A stretch of 64,000 nt of DNA from Azadirachta indica (taxonomy: Eukaryota > Streptophyta > Magnoliopsida > Sapindales > Meliaceae): the NCBI GenBank assembly GCA_022749755.1, contig CM040444.1:15958274-16022273 (forward strand). Direction: 5' to 3'. This document shows positions 60,800 to 64,000 of this stretch, in pieces. The notes beneath the pieces were generated by a model. That model was not told the origin of the DNA, did not search any database, and worked only from the letters and a program-made list of their open reading frames with translations. Position numbers and translations under genes: made by a program. Position 1 is the stretch's first letter. Each line of letters opens with the position of its first letter.

Positions 60800-62191
60800 C
60801 GCCAGTCTTTTTTCACACCGATTCGACCGATTTCCTGTTTGACCTACCTGTGTTTTCTTGTCTTCCTTAAAGGCGTCTAGACTCCGGAGTCTGGCTACGT
60901 TATGTGCTTCGCGGGTACCATAGAGCTGCTGATTGGGCAGCGAACGGGTTCGGGGCGATTAAGCCAAGAGCCTGACCCGACCCAAGCCGACCCTAGGCCT
61001 AGAACGAACAGTCTCATTTAGTTATGTACTTTTACGTAAAATAGTACAATGCTGTGATATAAGTTTTAAATTATCAAATAGGGATATATCCCTTTTATAT
61101 TTGTTCTAATAAATAAATATATTTTGTCTTTTGAGAAAAAATAGTTTTCATTAATTTTTATTTTTATTAATTTATCATTTAATTTATTATTATTTATATC
61201 TCTAATTTTTATATATAATAATAATATGATATATATTTTATTTAATTATAACATTTTAATCTCAATTTTAATTATAATATTTTAATCTCAATTTTAATAT
61301 TTTTTACAATATATTTTTTTAATTATAATAATTTAATCTCATATTTAATATTTTTTTTCACAATATATTTAAAATTAAATATACTTTAATTGTTATTTTA
61401 ATAAAAAATTTAGAAAAAAAATTATTATTAAAAAAATTTAAATAATAAATTATATTAAAATTATATTAAAATATTTATAACAAAAATAAAAAATTAAAGA
61501 CATTTTTTCTCAAACTTCACAAAATGTCTACTTATTAGGGCAAACGTAGAGGTGTATATATATGTCATTATCCCTTATCAAATATCTTATTTTATTTTTT
61601 ATTAAATTATTTACAAGTTTAATTAAATAGTAACCGATCCCTTTGAATAAACTCTTATAAAATAACTTGACACCAGCATGCTTCTGAAATAATTAAACCA
61701 TGCTTGACGCATATAGTATTTCTCAAGTTTCTAATTGACATTTACCTCAATAAGGTAATATAATAATTTAAGAGTATTATTGCGCATACAAATTCATGAA
61801 AATAAATCAAAATGTCAAAAAATAATAAATAAATAAACTTGTGTCAACAATATAACTTTGTGTAAACAAATTGTGTCGTAAGATTATTCGATCCCAATAT
61901 TAGATAAAATGAATTATGAAACATTAAAGAAGCAAAATCTATATGAAACATTACAGAGCATCTCTGTAATCTGCAGACGTTTATTCCGTGTAGCAAACAT
62001 TACATGCTTCTCTGTAATGGCTCGCTCACTTTGCAGGCATTGCTAACGCCAAAGTCTTCAGCAGGATCTAAGCTACAAAGTACAAACCCAGCAAATTCAA
62101 CCAGAGGTTGACTTATTCAGCAGTCCTGTTGAGCAAGAATCCGAAAAAATTTTGATGTAGCTGGTTAAAAGAATCTCATTTACAGCACCAG
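60800..62191. other. Intergenic DNA between TIP41 and the cyclin gene
   Basis: It holds the TIP41 promoter (just above 60799), a MITE at 61081-61574 and the cyclin 3' UTR. A perfect 9-base palindrome with a 3-base spacer lies at 61950-61970 (ATTACAGAG, CAT, CTCTGTAAT). No gene was recognised. Confidence 0.6.
61081..61574. mobile_element. MULE-type MITE with 10-bp target-site duplication
   Basis: A 494-base AT-rich, non-coding element is flanked by the exact direct repeat TTATCAAATA at 61071-61080 and 61575-61584. Its ends are imperfect inverted repeats of about 65-75 bases. The left reads GGGATATATCCC and later TTTTGAGAAAAAAT; the inverted right end reads GGGATAATGACATATA and later GTTTGAGAAAAAAT. 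A 9-10 base target duplication with long terminal inverted repeats points to the Mutator-like superfamily. Confidence 0.85.
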
Positions 62192-63612
62192 TTACCCATC
62201 CATGTCTTCAAAAAAACGTTCAGGCACTTCAGATGGAGAAGTTATTGTTGCTACGAGCTTAAACTGTTTTCCAAAAGATCATCCAGTTGATTTGGTCGGA
62301 TGAATATTTACTCACATATTTAGGCATTTCATGCTCTGAAGGAATAAGATGAAAATAGAACTACATTACCTTGTGTTGCATGTATTTCTGTCTTATTGCT
62401 CTCAAAGAGCTTCCTTTTCTGTTCATATGCAAGTCATGGATGGCAAGAACACATTTCTTTAGGTCAGACGGTTTATAACCTGAAAAGGATTGCAAGGCTC
62501 TACTCTGCAAAATATGAAAAGAAAAAATTGCAACGATTAATTTACTATTAGTGACACAAGATGCTAAATGATTAGAATCCTTCAAATAATTGTAGGGTAT
62601 TTCTTACCCAAGGATGAATCTCTGGTTGGATCATGAATCTCGAAAGAAAAATAGCAGATGCGGCAACCACTGAAGGCAAGTACCGCAAACAACCATAATC
62701 TAACAAACTTAGCTCAGCAAGATAACAACTCATGAACTCAAAATGTAGATCAGATTTCTGCTGAAAACACATGATTATAGAATCCATAAGAATAAAAAAG
62801 GGAAGATAAGGACGACTAGAATAAACATTATAGACAAAAAAGTAGTTTCCTTACATTGTAATTTCCTTGAATAACTCTTATGAATATTCTGCAGTTCCAA
62901 CATGAAATTTGACATTAGTTAGGCTACTTTATTAAACAAAATTGGTAAACGTGGGAGAGAAGACATGAGAATAATTAAGATGCAAAATCTGACTATGTTT
63001 TGGTACTAATCTTACCTGAGAAAAGTCTTTGTTGTGGGACTACTCATTTCATAGTTCAAAAATTTGAGCACTTCTTCCTCCATCCCCACCACCTGCAGAC
63101 TCACCCCAAAACAATCTTCAAGCTTTATAGTTACTAAAACATGATAGGGAAAAAGAAAGGAAGAGGCAACGAGAGTAAAATAGGAGAAAGGGATAGATGC
63201 ACACCTCATCCTTTCTGTAGGTATTATCTGTTATATAGCAGAAGTCTTCAACTTGTGGAGGACTGATTTCTTCATACTTTCTGTGTCACCAGACCATGAA
63301 AGGATTACTGTTTCAAGAACATAACTCGGCTATATTATCAGCAAATATAAAACAAAAATTAAGGGGTTCATGTGTGTACGAGGCAATAAGCATGCAACTA
63401 ACACCAAGAAGCTGTAACTTGTTCTTGCTGAGAGCATGCGAAGAGAGAAATCTGTCAACATATGATATAGTGAGATAAAGGGTGTCAGAAACAAGCTTGT
63501 ATTCGTCTAGAACTTCCACCAACCAATCCACCAAAATTTCTCGCATATTTATTGAAATATCATTCTGAACCTTCTCAACGTAATTGGGCAGCACCCTCCT
63601 CTTGTCCTCCAT
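62192..63612 (-). CDS. CYCA3: A3-type cyclin, 5' part outside the window
   Basis: Seven coding exons on the minus strand are visible: 63612-63380, 63280-63205, 63092-63016, 62888-62855, 62757-62608, 62504-62370 and 62263-62192. They join in phase to the C-terminal 258 aa. A-type cyclins activate CDKs in S phase and G2/M; the A3 group acts mainly around G1/S. The cyclin box includes [20 protein letters not shown] (the A-type LVEV-x-E/D-EY signature follows as LVEVLDEY) and [13 protein letters not shown]. The C-terminal fold has [26 protein letters not shown], and a [19 protein letters not shown] block. The exon starting at 63612 opens with [14 protein letters not shown] after an acceptor, so the first exon(s), about 100 aa, lie beyond position 64000. 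The sequence 63613-64000 is intron. One exon has a double acceptor (see findings). Confidence 0.93.
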
Positions 63613-64000
63613 CTGCATGATCAACCATCATTATCAGTCCATGTAAATCCGGTTGGCCAAAATACATTCCCCATTTTGTGCTCACATGCCAAAAACTGAG
63701 ATCAATATAAAGAGCAGCGAAAGACAATTAACAAACTCTTATCATATATGACCATTATCTTTCACATAAGAAATAAAAACCACCATTATCAGTCCATTTA
63801 AATTACTCTGGCCCCAAATTCATTGCTACAATTTACAAGCATATATCTGAGTTTAATTACTGAGCAATATGAATAATAAATTCAAGCATTTCCAAAACTA
63901 GAAAAGCAACTTTCCAGATCAAAATGATAAACCAAGGCTTCTTGATAGAGAATTTCAATAAGAACTTTCAATAACAAATGTTAAAGAACGCAAGTCCAAA
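63613..64000 (-). other. Intron of the A3-type cyclin gene, running off the window
   Basis: The splice acceptor CAG just above 63612 shows that the gene continues beyond the right edge. No exon was recognised in this stretch. Confidence 0.7.

Noticed and set aside
1..64000. CRISPR arrays, operons, bacterial promoters, rRNA genes, known conserved plant miRNA precursors, long retrotransposons or viral insertions
   Set aside because: The window is plant nuclear DNA. The tandem repeats lack the regular repeat-spacer pattern, no reverse-transcriptase or gag-like frame was seen, and none of the conserved mature miRNA sequences I know was recognised.

Overview
This is plant nuclear DNA, most likely from a woody rosid eudicot; Citrus or a relative is my guess, but nothing in the window proves the genus. 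The evidence is AT-rich intergenic DNA, many short GT-AG introns, small foldback (MITE-like) elements, and plant-specific families: F-box/FBA, DUF247, GH95 fucosidase of the AXY8 type, EAR-type C2H2 zinc finger and A3 cyclin. The gene models were built by hand by joining exons at GT/AG sites so that phase is kept and the protein matches its family. UTRs were not delimited.

Layout. 0-6.2 kb: an F-box/FBA tandem array with one intact gene (4830-6170), one full-length pseudogene (about 953-2283) and one 3' relic (about 3120-3640). 7.3-12.9 kb, minus: an 11-exon UTP14 ribosome-biogenesis gene, 898 aa. 15.0-16.4 kb, minus: a bHLH113-like transcription factor, 280 aa, 5 coding exons. 16.4-20.4 kb: AT-rich DNA with a MITE. 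20.4-20.7 kb, minus: a small LYR-motif protein, 82 aa. 22.6-24.2 kb, plus: an intronless 529-aa protein I cannot name. 25.5-26.9 kb, minus: an intronless DUF247 protein. 26.9-32.2 kb: repeat-rich DNA with a 1.2-kb long-inverted-repeat element and a second MITE copy. 32.2-46.1 kb, plus: two complete tandem GH95 alpha-L-fucosidase genes (833 and 802 aa) with the same 10-exon structure. 47.8-48.7 kb, plus: a small NFD6/NOXY2-like organellar protein. 48.7-54.8 kb: no gene recognised. 54.8-55.4 kb, plus: a single-finger C2H2 repressor-type zinc finger. 57.5-60.8 kb, minus: TIP41-like, 286 aa, 8 exons. 61.1-61.6 kb: a MITE with a 10-bp target-site duplication. 62.2 kb to the right edge, minus: the C-terminal 258 aa of an A3-type cyclin whose 5' exon(s) lie outside the window.

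The genes are mostly independent housekeeping or regulatory genes and do not form a pathway. The exceptions are the F-box array and the GH95 pair, which are tandem duplications. Two neighbour pairs (bHLH113/LYR and GH95/TIP41) seem, from memory of Arabidopsis locus numbers, to be conserved microsynteny. I found no convincing undescribed biological system. The points most worth following up are a possible non-AUG signal peptide on the first fucosidase, the long-inverted-repeat element, and the unnamed 529-aa protein family.
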